From Deltaproteobacteria bacterium (lineage in GTDB: Bacteria > Desulfobacterota > Desulfarculia > JACQYL01): a DNA stretch of 60,997 bases. The stretch spans positions 1 to 60,997 of the forward strand of contig JACQYL010000126.1 in the NCBI GenBank assembly GCA_016208165.1, read 5' to 3'. Position 1 is the stretch's first letter; each line of letters begins with the position of its first letter. The position numbers and the translations under genes were made by a program. The notes below the pieces were generated by a model. The model made no database searches. It saw nothing but the letters and a program-made list of their open reading frames with translations, and had not been told where the DNA came from. Below, one piece after another: positions 35,484 to 43,706 of this stretch.

Positions 35484-37538
35484 ATGGCAATAGACGACAC
35501 GGCAATGGTCATCTTCCAGCCGTCGGCGCGCAGGGGACGCGTGAAGAAAGGTGTGAACATCATAGAAGCGTCCAGGGAGTTGGGCGTGGACATCGAGGCT
35601 CTGTGCGGAGAGAAGAAAGTCTGCGGAAAATGCAAGATTCGCATCGAGGAAGGCTATTTCGAGAAGTACGGCATCGAGTCCCACATGTCCCACGTGTCGG
35701 AATGGAAGGAAGAGGAAGACAAGTTCATCAAAGGAGTCGAGAAGGAACAGGGCTACAGGCTGGGGTGCGTGGCTGAGATCCTGGACGATGTACTCGTGTT
35801 TGTACCTGAAGAGTCGCGTGCCGGTAAGCAGGTGGTCAGCAAGGCCGCCCGCGACATCTACATCAAACTCGATCCTGCGGTTAAGATGTACTACGTGGAA
35901 TGTAGTCCGCCGACGTTCGAGGATCCTTTGGGGGACCTCGAGCGCATTGAAGACCAGCTGACCCGGGAGTACGGCCTGAAGGAACTGAGCGTGGACATCT
36001 TTTGTCTGCGTCAACTTCCCATGGCGATTCGGGAGGGGGGTTGGAAGGCCACGGTGGCGGTTTGGAATGATAAGGAAATCATCCGTGTGCTTCCCGGCAA
36101 GGTGGAGAACCACTGGGGGCTGGCCGTGGACGTCGGCACCACCACCGTGGCCGGATATTTCTGTAACTTGGCCACGGGCGCCGTATTTACCACCCGATCC
36201 ATGATGAATCCTCAATGCAAGTACGGCGAGGACGTCATGGCGCGTATCACGTATCACATGATGAACGAAGACGGCCTGGAGAAGATGAGCAATGAAATCA
36301 TCCAGGGACTGAACACCATTATTGACGACGTGATCACGGCTACTTATCCCCCGAAAAAGAAAAAGAAGAAAGGGGAAGAAGAGCCCGACGACGAGCTCGA
36401 GGACACGGTAGAACGGGACGTATACCCGTGTCTCAATAGAGAAGACGTGGTGGACATGACCATTGTGTTTAACACCGCCATGCACCACATCTTGTTGGCC
36501 TTGAATCCTGAGTTTGTGGGATTGGCGCCATTTCCCCCCGTGCTGCACAAGAGCCTCGATATTAAAGCCCGCGATCTGAACCTCAAGATCAACAAGAGCG
36601 CCTACGTTCATGTGCTGCCAAACGAGGCCGGATTTGTGGGTGCGGACAATGTGGGCGTACTCATAGCCGAGGAGCCGTACAAACACGAAGAGATAGAGCT
36701 TCTTATCGACATCGGCACCAACGGCGAGCTGGTGCTGGGTAACAAACACAAGCTGATCTCTTCGTCCTGCGCCACGGGGCCGGCCCTGGAAGGAGCTCAG
36801 CTCTCTTTCGGTATGCGGGCGGCGCCGGGAGCTATCGAGCGCATCGAAATCGATCCGGAAACCCACGAGGTCAATTACAAGGTTATCGGGCACGATGCCT
36901 TTTCCAAGTACGCCGAAAAGAAAGACCTGAAGACCAAGGGTATTTGCGGATCGGGGATCCTGGATGTACTGGCGGAACTTTACCGCTCCGGTGTCATCAA
37001 TAAAGCAGGCCGTTTCAGCTCGGCGCAGAAATCCAATCGCTACCGGGTGAATCCGGAAACCAAACAACCGGAATTCGTAATCGCCTGGGCCGATGAGACT
37101 TCCATTAAGAAGGACGTGGTGATCAGTCAGAAAGACGTCCGGCAGATCCAGTTGGCCAAGGGCGCTTTACATTGTGGATGCCTACTGATGATGCGCCGGA
37201 TGGACATCGACGCTGTGGATACCATAAAGATTGCGGGCGCGTTCGGTACACACGTGGACCGGACCAAGGCCTTGGTAATGGGGCTGTTCCCGGATTGCGA
37301 GATCGAGAAAATCCACTCTGTCGGTAACGCGGCGGGCGACGGAGCGCGGTGCGCGCTGTTGAACAAAGAAAAACGCGTGGAAGCCAACTGGGTGTCCCGG
37401 AACGTGGAGTACATCGAGTTGACGGTGGAGAAGGACTTCCAGCAGCAGTTCATGGAAGCTATGCAGATACCGCATATGAAGAATCCCTTCCCCCATTTGG
37501 AGGGTGTTGTACCGTCCGAAATCCTTCATCAAAAATAG
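35484..37538 (+). CDS. Reductive activator of corrinoid proteins (RACE; ASKHA with 2Fe-2S domain)
   Basis: The 684-residue protein starts with a 2Fe-2S ferredoxin domain (Cys41, Cys47 and Cys50 in LCGEKKVCGKCK, and a fourth Cys in YRLGCVAEI). A linker and an ASKHA ATPase-like region follow, with VDVGTTTVAGYF, LLIDIGTNGELVLG, ICGSGILDVLAEL and AGAFGTHVD. RACE proteins use ATP to drive electrons onto inactive Co(II) corrinoid and restore Co(I). A lysine/glutamate-rich insert (KKKKKKGEEEPDDELED) near residue 290 is unusual. The start at 35484 is where the ferredoxin domain begins; GGAGG is 11 bases upstream, a long spacing. A hairpin follows at 37553. Confidence 0.92.
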   Translation: MAIDDTAMVIFQPSARRGRVKKGVNIIEASRELGVDIEALCGEKKVCGKCKIRIEEGYFEKYGIESHMSHVSEWKEEEDKFIKGVEKEQGYRLGCVAEILDDVLVFVPEESRAGKQVVSKAARDIYIKLDPAVKMYYVECSPPTFEDPLGDLERIEDQLTREYGLKELSVDIFCLRQLPMAIREGGWKATVAVWNDKEIIRVLPGKVENHWGLAVDVGTTTVAGYFCNLATGAVFTTRSMMNPQCKYGEDVMARITYHMMNEDGLEKMSNEIIQGLNTIIDDVITATYPPKKKKKKGEEEPDDELEDTVERDVYPCLNREDVVDMTIVFNTAMHHILLALNPEFVGLAPFPPVLHKSLDIKARDLNLKINKSAYVHVLPNEAGFVGADNVGVLIAEEPYKHEEIELLIDIGTNGELVLGNKHKLISSSCATGPALEGAQLSFGMRAAPGAIERIEIDPETHEVNYKVIGHDAFSKYAEKKDLKTKGICGSGILDVLAELYRSGVINKAGRFSSAQKSNRYRVNPETKQPEFVIAWADETSIKKDVVISQKDVRQIQLAKGALHCGCLLMMRRMDIDAVDTIKIAGAFGTHVDRTKALVMGLFPDCEIEKIHSVGNAAGDGARCALLNKEKRVEANWVSRNVEYIELTVEKDFQQQFMEAMQIPHMKNPFPHLEGVVPSEILHQK

Positions 37539-37552
37539 GAAAAGCAGATCTT

Positions 37553-37579
37553 GCGCCCCCAGGGTTCTCCCTGGGGCGC
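37553..37579 (+). terminator. GC-rich hairpin after the RACE gene
   Basis: GCGCCCCCAGGG and CCCTGGGGCGC pair around TTCT with one bulged C. TTTC follows. It sits 14 bp after the RACE stop and 13 bp before the next start, so it may be a partial terminator that lowers expression of downstream genes. Confidence 0.55.
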
Positions 37580-37592
37580 ATTTCAACCAATT

Positions 37593-37910
37593 ATGAAAAA
37601 AGTACATGTAGATCCGGGTATTTGTGGCTTTGAATGTACCATAACAACCGTAAGGCGGGACCGACAGATCGTCCAGTTGACGATTGAAAGCGAATGCAAG
37701 CAGATCCAAAAACTTGCGGAGGCGGTGAAGGAGCTGGAGTTGCGGGACATCGTGGGAAAGCCGTTCGGCCAAAGCGGATTGGTTTCCGCGGCTGGTCGGT
37801 GCAAGCTCCACGCCGCGTGTCCGATTCCCACAGCTTGCATCAAAGCGGCGGAGGCGGAATTGGAAATGGCGCTTCCCCGGACCGTAACCATCGAATTCCA
37901 GCAGGAATGA
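37593..37910 (+). CDS. Cys-rich small protein, DUF6951-like
   Basis: The 105-residue product begins MKKVHVDPGICGFECTITT and later has AAGRCKLHAACPIPTACIKA. At least six Cys are spread so that they could bind an Fe-S cluster or metal. The form resembles a small domain (DUF6951) often found near MtaA- and MtrH-like genes; I recall this only loosely. The start is the ATG at 37593, right after the hairpin. No catalytic motif is seen. A role in handling the corrinoid or electrons is only a guess from context. Confidence 0.6.
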   Translation: MKKVHVDPGICGFECTITTVRRDRQIVQLTIESECKQIQKLAEAVKELELRDIVGKPFGQSGLVSAAGRCKLHAACPIPTACIKAAEAELEMALPRTVTIEFQQE

Positions 37911-38477
37911 CCGGGCGGGAAGAGGATATCGTCCTCAGCCGTCGGTCGCCACACCGCCGGAGCATGGTGGATGGTGTTAGTAAACGGACGTTCGATGAGG
38001 CGCCCTCAGGTTACGTTTGAGGAGAATCCAAACTGTGGGGCTTGGAGGCAAGCCGGGGCCGCCGCACGGGATCGAGGTGTTATGACGGACAGGGTGTCCG
38101 GCACGGTCTCATCACCCATTCACACCTATTCATAGTCGAGTTGCGGCGTGATCGAGAGGCGTCGCTCGCTGCGAAGACCGAAGTACCCATGCAGTTGCCC
38201 TCTCGCGGCAACATGCCGGGATTGATCGTAGGAGGCTTGCGCCCGACCAAGAAACACATTTCGGACGGCAGTGGACGGGTCCTTCACTCAGGCCGAAAAT
38301 CCCACAGTGGAGCGTTTATCCTTTAACCGGTGTTGCGAGCGCAACGCCATGAGTTGTCTTCCGATCTTAAATCTATCCCGAAGGGGGGCGGGCAGCGGCT
38401 GGGATCGGAGGGAGCTGAACCGACTAGTGCGACGGTATCTGGGCAAAATACGATCTAAACAGCCAAGGAGGTACATT
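37911..38477. other. Intergenic region in the methyltransferase locus
   Basis: No gene is supported in about 570 bp. Several GC-rich open frames on both strands lack ribosome-binding sites and protein-like sequence. A second promoter for the selenoprotein gene probably lies here, but I could not place it. The strong AAGGAGG of the next gene is at its right end. Confidence 0.5.
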
Positions 38478-39512
38478 ATGGCGAAACAGATGCTCATAGA
38501 CGCTATCCGTGGAAAGCGAACGCCGACTGCTCCGTGGGTTCCTTATTCAGGCGTGCACAGTGCGTTTCTGATCAACGAACCCGCGGACAAGTTTATGCAG
38601 GATCCCAAACTGCTGGCCAAAGGCGTGGTTGAGGCGGCCAGGCGTTACAAAGCGGACGGTGTTCCTCTGGCTTTCGACCTGTCCGTAGAAGCCACTTCCA
38701 TGGGATGCGGCATTAAGTGGTGGCCTGATAACGTTCCCAGCGTAACCTCTCACCCCTGCGCCAAATGCACGGTTGCAGAAGCCGGCCTCAAGATCCCGGG
38801 CCCGACCGACGGTCGCTGGCCGGTGATCGTGGAAGCGGGAAAGCTTGCCAAACCCCAACTGGACGAAATGGACTGCGCCATGATGGGCCTCCTGTGCGGC
38901 CCCCTGACCCTGGCGGCTCACCTGAAAGGTGTCAAAGTTTTTACGGACGTGTACAAAGATAAAGCGTCCGCGCACGACGTCTGCAAGTTCGCAGGCGAGG
39001 TGGGTGCAAAGGCCGCTGAAATCTACGCGAGTATCGGCTGCGACATTATCGCTGTCGTGGATCCCGTGGCTTCCCAGATCAAAGACGAAACCTTCCGCGA
39101 ATTCGTAAGGCCGTACGCGCAGCCCGCCATCAAGGCCATCCACGACGCGGGCAAGACGTCGAGCTTCTTCATCTGCGGCGACGCCACCAAAGTGATGGAG
39201 TCCGTGGCTCAAATCGGAACCCATGGCTTCGCCATCGACGAACAGCTTAACATGGTGTTCGTGCGTGACATTGCCAGAAAACATGGCGTTGGATTCGGCG
39301 GAAACCTCAAGCTTACGTTGGCCCTCTCTCTGGGGCTCCTTTCGCCGCGTGAGGACGCCATTGTCAGTCTGGCCGCCGGAGGCAACGAAGGTTACTGCTT
39401 CGCACCTGGGTGAGACATGCCCTATGATGTTCCGGTGGAACACATGGATCAGGCGTACGAAGCGAAAGCTTGGATCGATGAGTACTACGCCAAGTACCCT
39501 AAATCCTGGTAA
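38478..39512 (+). CDS. MtaA/UroD-family selenoprotein, Sec at the third zinc ligand
   Basis: Reading TGA 39411-39413 as selenocysteine gives a 344-residue protein of the MtaA/UroD methyltransferase family. Sec312 falls in CFAPG-U-DMPYDVPVEH, where relatives, including the paralogue at 33438 (MPGCD), have the third zinc-ligand Cys. The 32 residues after it are in frame and family-like and end at TAA 39510-39512. The upstream ligand pair is also altered: FFICGDAT keeps Cys233 but has Phe231 where MtaA has His. A hairpin with a GGT loop starts 14 bases after the TGA. AAGGAGG lies seven bases before ATG 38478. The protein probably binds a methyl acceptor or donor with a zinc-selenolate site (inference). 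Confidence 0.88.
39418..39450 (+). promoter_or_regulatory. Bacterial SECIS element of the MtaA-like selenoprotein
   Basis: TGTTCC (39428-39433) and GGAACA (39437-39442) make a 6-bp stem with apical loop GGT. A lower stem of CTAT with ATGG continues it across a small internal loop. The loop begins 20 bases after the TGA and starts with G, within the known bacterial range of 16-37 bases. Confidence 0.78.
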
Positions 39513-39534
39513 AAAGTAGCCGAGGAGGAATATA

Positions 39535-39927
39535 ATGGCCAACGATAAGATCCACATAGACATTCTAACGCTGGACAGCGTGCAATGTGCGGCGTGTGGC
39601 TACATGACGGAAGCCATCGCAGCGCTGCCCGAGGATGTCCAACGCATGATCGAATACAAGGAATGGTCGATCAAGAATAAAGACGGCATAGGCAAGTTCC
39701 TTGAGTTGAAAGGCAAGGTGCTGCCTTCTATCTGTATCCAGAGGGACGTTGTATTTGAAAGCATCATCCCTCAGTACGAGGAACTCATCGACGCCATGGC
39801 CAAGAGGGCGCCCAGTAAGGAAATGAGCGATCGGCTCAAATCCCTGAGAAATACGGGTTTCGACTTTGACAAGATCCAGGAAAACCTCGCAAAAGCGGGG
39901 GCTGGCCTCCACACGAAGGCCATTTGA
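39535..39927 (+). CDS. Thioredoxin-like CxxC protein (Cys paralogue of the selenoprotein at 42026)
   Basis: The 130-residue protein begins MANDKIHIDILTLDSVQ, followed by the redox motif CAAC (Cys18, Cys21) and GYMTEAIAALPEDV. VLPSICIQRDVVFES looks like the cis-Pro region of a thioredoxin fold. A helical C-terminal extension of about 30 residues follows. It has no signal peptide. AGGAGG lies just before the ATG, 22 bp after the selenoprotein stop, so the two are probably cotranscribed. It likely passes electrons between thiols and the methyltransferases (inference). Confidence 0.78.
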   Translation: MANDKIHIDILTLDSVQCAACGYMTEAIAALPEDVQRMIEYKEWSIKNKDGIGKFLELKGKVLPSICIQRDVVFESIIPQYEELIDAMAKRAPSKEMSDRLKSLRNTGFDFDKIQENLAKAGAGLHTKAI

Positions 39928-39981
39928 TCTCGAGCCGCCTTTTTGTGCCGGGCTCGCTTTGATCGAGGCGTTTCCTGATCT

Positions 39982-40011
39982 GAAGCCCCAGGCCTTTGGG
40001 CCTGAGGCTTC
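39982..40011. terminator. Hairpin between the CxxC genes
   Basis: AAGCCCCAGGCC and GGGCCTGAGGCTT pair with small mismatches around a short loop. No T-run follows. It lies about 55 bp after the stop at 39927 in a 345 bp gap that holds no other recognised feature. Confidence 0.4.
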
Positions 40012-40272
40012 ACCCGAACGTTCCGCCCGTTTTGGTGTCAGGACGGCGGCGCGCTTTGTCGAGATGTCGTCAGTCAAGCATGACCGTATAAAACCGCTTC
40101 AAGGGCCGGCGGGATGATTCCCGCCTGTTCCTTGAAGTTTAACTCATGCCGGACGGTGTTCGGTCGCGTGAGAGCGATTCCGTTGAGGCATGAACCTCCT
40201 TCTGCAGGACGTATGCGGAGAGCCCGGCGTACGAAGGTAAACTGCACAATCGGCAATCAAGGAGTTGTAGCG

Positions 40273-40611
40273 TTGAAGCAGCTTCACATGGAAATCATTT
40301 ACCAGGGAGAACACTGCCCTCATTGCTACTATATGCGGGAGGCTGTCCAAACAATCGCTCCCCGCTTCGGAGACCAGGTTCGGTGGACATTGATCGAGTA
40401 TACGAAAAGCAAGGTACACGCCCGGCGGTTTTACGAACTGTCTCTGGATTTGTACGGAAGAGAAGAAGTGCATAAACGCTTTCGGTGTGCGCCCATTCCT
40501 TCGCTTTTTTTTGACGGCAAACTGGTTTTCGATGTTATTCCACGGCTCGATGAGCTGGAAGAGTCTATCAAACGCTACCTGAATAACGGGGAAATCCTGG
40601 CATGCGGGTGA
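40273..40611 (+). CDS. Thioredoxin-like CPHC protein
   Basis: From the TTG at 40273 the 112-residue product begins MKQLHMEIIYQGEHCPHCYY with the active-site pair Cys15 and Cys18. APIPSLFFDGKLVFD fits the cis-Pro strand of a thioredoxin fold. AAGGAG is eight bases before the TTG; an ATG six residues into the protein is possible but less well placed. It is followed after 6 bp by a close paralogue. Both would be cytosolic thiol oxidoreductases of the locus. Confidence 0.78.
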   Translation: MKQLHMEIIYQGEHCPHCYYMREAVQTIAPRFGDQVRWTLIEYTKSKVHARRFYELSLDLYGREEVHKRFRCAPIPSLFFDGKLVFDVIPRLDELEESIKRYLNNGEILACG

Positions 40612-40617
40612 TTCTTC

Positions 40618-40902
40618 ATGTCCCGAGTGCATGTTGAAGTCATCTACGAGGGAGATCACTGCATTCCCTGCGTGTATATGGCCAATGTCGTTGAAGCCGC
40701 GACAGCGAAATTCGATGACGAGGTCCGATGGAACAAGGTGGTATTGAGGGAAAAGGCGGGTGCGAAACGGTATTACGAGCTTTCCACCGGCCTGGGAAGG
40801 CCGGCGCCTATCCCATCGATATTCATTAACGGCAAACTGTGCTTCAACATCACGCCTTCCGTTGAAGAATTGGAAGCGGCGATAAAAGAAACAAACGACT
40901 AA
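40618..40902 (+). CDS. Thioredoxin-like CIPC protein
   Basis: The 94-residue protein is a paralogue of the preceding gene. It begins MSRVHVEVIYEGDHCIPCVY, with Cys15 and Cys18 in the same positions, and has PIPSIFINGKLCFN for the cis-Pro region. The 6 bp spacing shows cotranscription. Two adjacent copies with different residues between the cysteines (PH and IP) suggest different redox potentials or partners. Confidence 0.78.
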   Translation: MSRVHVEVIYEGDHCIPCVYMANVVEAATAKFDDEVRWNKVVLREKAGAKRYYELSTGLGRPAPIPSIFINGKLCFNITPSVEELEAAIKETND

Positions 40903-41033
40903 GCGGCGGTAACGGTGGCGGAAAGAACTAACCGGCGAGAAAACTGCTTTAGACCACTCCTTCACCGGGACTTCGTGCATCCCGGTTGACATCCGGATCA
41001 AGACCATCCTGAACCGCCCTTATTTTCAGCGCC

Positions 41034-41969
41034 ATGTATATTTTCAAGACAAAAGGAGTATGCGCCCGGGAGATCCACTTTGACCTCGAAGGGGACACGA
41101 TAAAGTGGGTCCGATATGTCGGCGGCGGATGTCCGGGGAATGCCGAGACCGTTGCCCGTCTTCTGAAGGGCGAGCGGGTCGAACGGGTCATCCCTTTACT
41201 GAAGGGGATTCCCTGCCGCGAAAAGGGATCATGTCCCGATCAGTTGGCCCATGCGTTGAGCCTGGTCCGGGAGGGATTGCTGGAAAAAGCGCCGCCCATA
41301 CCGGTTCAGGAAGATCCGGAAATCCGATCCCGGGTGTTTGTGCTCGCGGAATTGAACGGCGACCTCGAGTCGCTGGAGCATTTCTGTCGGGAAGTGGAGA
41401 GCGGGCGTCCTGATGCGGTGTACTGCCTGGGAAATCAGGTCATGCGGGGCGGCTCCAACGATGCGGTGGTCGAACGGGTCAGAAAAGAAGAATGGATATG
41501 CGTTCAGGGTCCGGCGGATCGAATGGCTGCGCTGGGAAACGACGGAATGGAAAAGAAAGAGGGAGCCGGCGAATTTTTCCTGAAAGCGGTAAATCGGGAT
41601 TGTCTCCTGACATTGCCCCTTATGTGTGTGTTTCAAGTCGGCTCCAGCCGGTGTCTGGCCTTCTATGACGGCTTCTTGCAAGATTTGGACGGCTTTTCGG
41701 ATTATTCTCCGTATTCTACGGAGCTGATCGTAGTGAGTAACTTGAGCGACTATCTTCAGGACGAAGACGTGTTTCCCGCCGTCGAGACGATGACGCGGCA
41801 ATTCAGCGTGGACGCGGTTCTCTTCGCTCACACCGGGAGGAATAAGCACGTCCGGCTGGGAACGGTGGATTTGGTGAACGTAGGCGCCCTCAACAAGGAA
41901 GGCCGACGTAGCTATGCGGTTCTGGAACAAGAAAACGATGAACTGGCCATATCGTTTCGCCGGTTTTGA
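41034..41969 (+). CDS. TSCPD domain fused to a metallophosphoesterase-like domain
   Basis: The 311-residue product starts with a TSCPD domain: MYIFKTKGVCAREIHFDLEG, YVGGGCPGNAETVARLL, and GIPCREKGSCPDQLAHAL. This domain occurs alone or at the end of B12-dependent ribonucleotide reductases and binds metal through Cys. The rest (about 98-311) resembles a small metallophosphoesterase (VFVLAELNGDLESLEHF, AVYCLGNQVMRGG, LFAHTGRNKHVR, VNVGALN), but the usual Asp and His ligands are partly replaced, so it may not be a catalyst. No strong ribosome-binding site precedes the ATG. The function is unknown. Confidence 0.65.
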   Translation: MYIFKTKGVCAREIHFDLEGDTIKWVRYVGGGCPGNAETVARLLKGERVERVIPLLKGIPCREKGSCPDQLAHALSLVREGLLEKAPPIPVQEDPEIRSRVFVLAELNGDLESLEHFCREVESGRPDAVYCLGNQVMRGGSNDAVVERVRKEEWICVQGPADRMAALGNDGMEKKEGAGEFFLKAVNRDCLLTLPLMCVFQVGSSRCLAFYDGFLQDLDGFSDYSPYSTELIVVSNLSDYLQDEDVFPAVETMTRQFSVDAVLFAHTGRNKHVRLGTVDLVNVGALNKEGRRSYAVLEQENDELAISFRRF

Positions 41970-42025
41970 CGGTTGTTCCGACGCCTGGAAGATGGAGAGG
42001 GTTTCGGCTCTTATCGGAGGTCCTC

Positions 42026-42304
42026 ATGGATAAGGTGGTTGTAGACGTACTGCTCACCGATTTTCGTCAATGACTGGCGTGCGTCTACATGGCGGAGTCG
42101 GTAAAGGCTTTACCGGAAGAGATACAGGACTTGATCGAAATCCGTGAATGGGACATGCGAACACGGGAGGGCGTGGCTCGATTCAAGGAACTGAGAGCCA
42201 AGATGCTTCCGAGCGTGGCCTTGAACGGCCGGCTCGTGTTCGAAGCCAACATTCCTCCCCAGGAAGACTTGGTCCAGGCCATCAAGGACCGCTACTCCGG
42301 TTGA
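42026..42304 (+). CDS. Thioredoxin-like selenoprotein with UxxC motif
   Basis: With TGA 42071-42073 read as selenocysteine, the 92-residue product is MDKVVVDVLLTDFRQ, then U16-L-A-C19, then VYMAESVKALPEEI and VALNGRLVFEAN. It aligns with the 39535 protein, where DSVQ-CAAC-GYM fills the same place, so Sec replaces the first Cys of the redox pair. A perfect 7-bp hairpin (CGGTAAA, loop GGC, TTTACCG) lies 25-41 bases after the TGA. GGAGG is five bases before ATG 42026. Without readthrough the only product would be 15 residues. The in-frame internal ATG at 42089 lacks a good ribosome-binding site and would drop the active site. Confidence 0.88.
42098..42116 (+). promoter_or_regulatory. Bacterial SECIS element of the UxxC selenoprotein
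   Basis: CGGTAAA (42099-42105) and TTTACCG (42109-42115) form a perfect stem with the loop GGC; an outer T-G wobble can extend it. The loop begins 32 bases after the TGA and starts with G, which fits the bacterial SECIS rules. Confidence 0.78.
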
Positions 42305-42681
42305 ATCGGAGGCCGGGAGCGGAAGATCGCCATCACCGTGAAAGGGTATGAATTCAAGAAGAGACGCCGGCGGCATTGCGAAAACCCATCGCCTGCGCGA
42401 CTTCGCATTTGAGGACAACGTATATAAAGACTGCAGAGTCGGGTTTCCGTTTTCAATAAGGGCCTGGGAAAAGGCACTTGCCTGTTGATGTTCTATGGAG
42501 CCGGAAACATGGGGCTTCGTAAGGCCCATGATAAACGTGCGGCCGGGGTGGATTGTCATAACAAGTGGTGTAATCTTTCTCCCACGGCCACTTCCCGGAG
42601 CGGTTAATCCGGGGAGCCGGTAAGGCGGGGTCGCGAGCGGCCGAACAGGAATTGGAGACCGAACGTTCGAGGTTGAACTAG
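42305..42681. other. Intergenic region upstream of the SMC-like gene
   Basis: No gene is supported in this 377 bp stretch. Short open frames on both strands are not protein-like. A promoter for the downstream SMC-like, CobW and thioredoxin genes may lie here. Confidence 0.45.
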
Positions 42682-43665
42682 ATGCTATTCTTAGAGAACT
42701 TCAGGGCTAGGGGTTTCAAGTCGTACGCGGAAGAAGCCGACGTTACCTTTAATCCGGGAATCGGTGTGATCATTGGAAACAATGGCGTGGGCAAATCCAA
42801 CATCCTCGATGCCATAACCTGGGTGTTAGGCGAGGATGATCCGAAGAAACTGCGTTGCTACAAAACGGAGGATTTGCTGTATTCGGGAAGTAAAAACCTC
42901 GCTCCCGCTCAACAGGCATGGGTGGAGCTTCGGTTCAAGGAAGGTCCCGAGAAAAATGCCTCCGCGTTTACCGTTTCCCGCGCCCTGGAACGATCCGGGG
43001 CTGAAACGTATCAGGTCGGAAACGAGCGGTTGGACGGCGAACGCTACCGGCGGCGCCTCTATGATCTCGGTCTGGGAGAGGCGCTGAAAACGCTGGTCCG
43101 GCAAGAGCAGATCAACGATTTCCTCGACATGCACCCCGCGGATCGGCTCTCTTATTTTTTGCAGTTCACGGGCGTTCCAACGGAGGGTTCTTCTGAAAAG
43201 GAACGGCTCGATCGATTCAACGAGGAATTCCGGTATCTGTTCAAACAATTGATGTACCGGGGGGACGCCAGGTTGTTGCTGGAGTCCTACAACGGCAGGT
43301 CCGGCCTGGAAATCGAAATCGTGTTCCCGGACAAGGGGGCCAAAGTGGCCCGGTTCGTTTCGGGGGGCGAAAAGACCGTTACTTCGCTTGCCGCCAAATT
43401 GGCCCTGTTCGGTCAACTGCAGAGCCCTTTTTATCTCCTCGATGAGGTGGAGCCGTCTTTGGATTGGACCAATCATCGAAGCATGTCCAATCTGTTTAAA
43501 GAGCTGGCAAGAAAACGCCAACTGATCATCATTACGCATCTCAGAAGTACGATACAGGTGGCCGACACGGTTCACGGCGTTCGAACCCACTTTGACGGAA
43601 GTTCCTGGATGAAATTTCATTTCGTGATGGATAAGCGGCTGTTGCGGCTCTACAAATGCTGCTAG
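42682..43665 (+). CDS. Armless SMC-like ATPase
   Basis: The 327-residue protein joins both halves of an SMC/RecF-type ATPase head without the long coiled-coil arms. Walker A is GNNGVGKSN (near residue 32), with a Q-loop-like ITWVLGEDDPKKL, the signature VSGGEKTVTSLAAKLA and Walker B FYLLDEVEPSLD, then IIITHL. Between the halves there is only about 100 residues. The C-terminus ends in YKCC. Full SMC proteins have about 1,100-1,200 residues. It may act as an ATP-driven clamp on DNA or protein. Its place between selenoprotein and CobW genes is unexpected. GAGG precedes the ATG. Confidence 0.78.
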   Translation: MLFLENFRARGFKSYAEEADVTFNPGIGVIIGNNGVGKSNILDAITWVLGEDDPKKLRCYKTEDLLYSGSKNLAPAQQAWVELRFKEGPEKNASAFTVSRALERSGAETYQVGNERLDGERYRRRLYDLGLGEALKTLVRQEQINDFLDMHPADRLSYFLQFTGVPTEGSSEKERLDRFNEEFRYLFKQLMYRGDARLLLESYNGRSGLEIEIVFPDKGAKVARFVSGGEKTVTSLAAKLALFGQLQSPFYLLDEVEPSLDWTNHRSMSNLFKELARKRQLIIITHLRSTIQVADTVHGVRTHFDGSSWMKFHFVMDKRLLRLYKCC

Positions 43666-43706
43666 ATGTTGGTAATGAACGACAGACGATCAATAGATGA
43701 GAGTGT

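Noticed and set aside
35481-37067. 528-codon minus-strand open frame opposite the RACE gene
   Set aside because: No domain is visible, the composition is His-rich shadow-type, and the plus-strand gene has complete ferredoxin and ASKHA motifs.
31547-38477. Cobalamin riboswitch expected near corrinoid genes
   Set aside because: I searched the gaps by eye for the B12-box pattern and conserved core and saw none.
42089-42304. Stand-alone 71-residue gene starting at the internal ATG
   Set aside because: There is no ribosome-binding site, and the upstream codons across the TGA align with the paralogue at 39535, so the selenoprotein reading is better.
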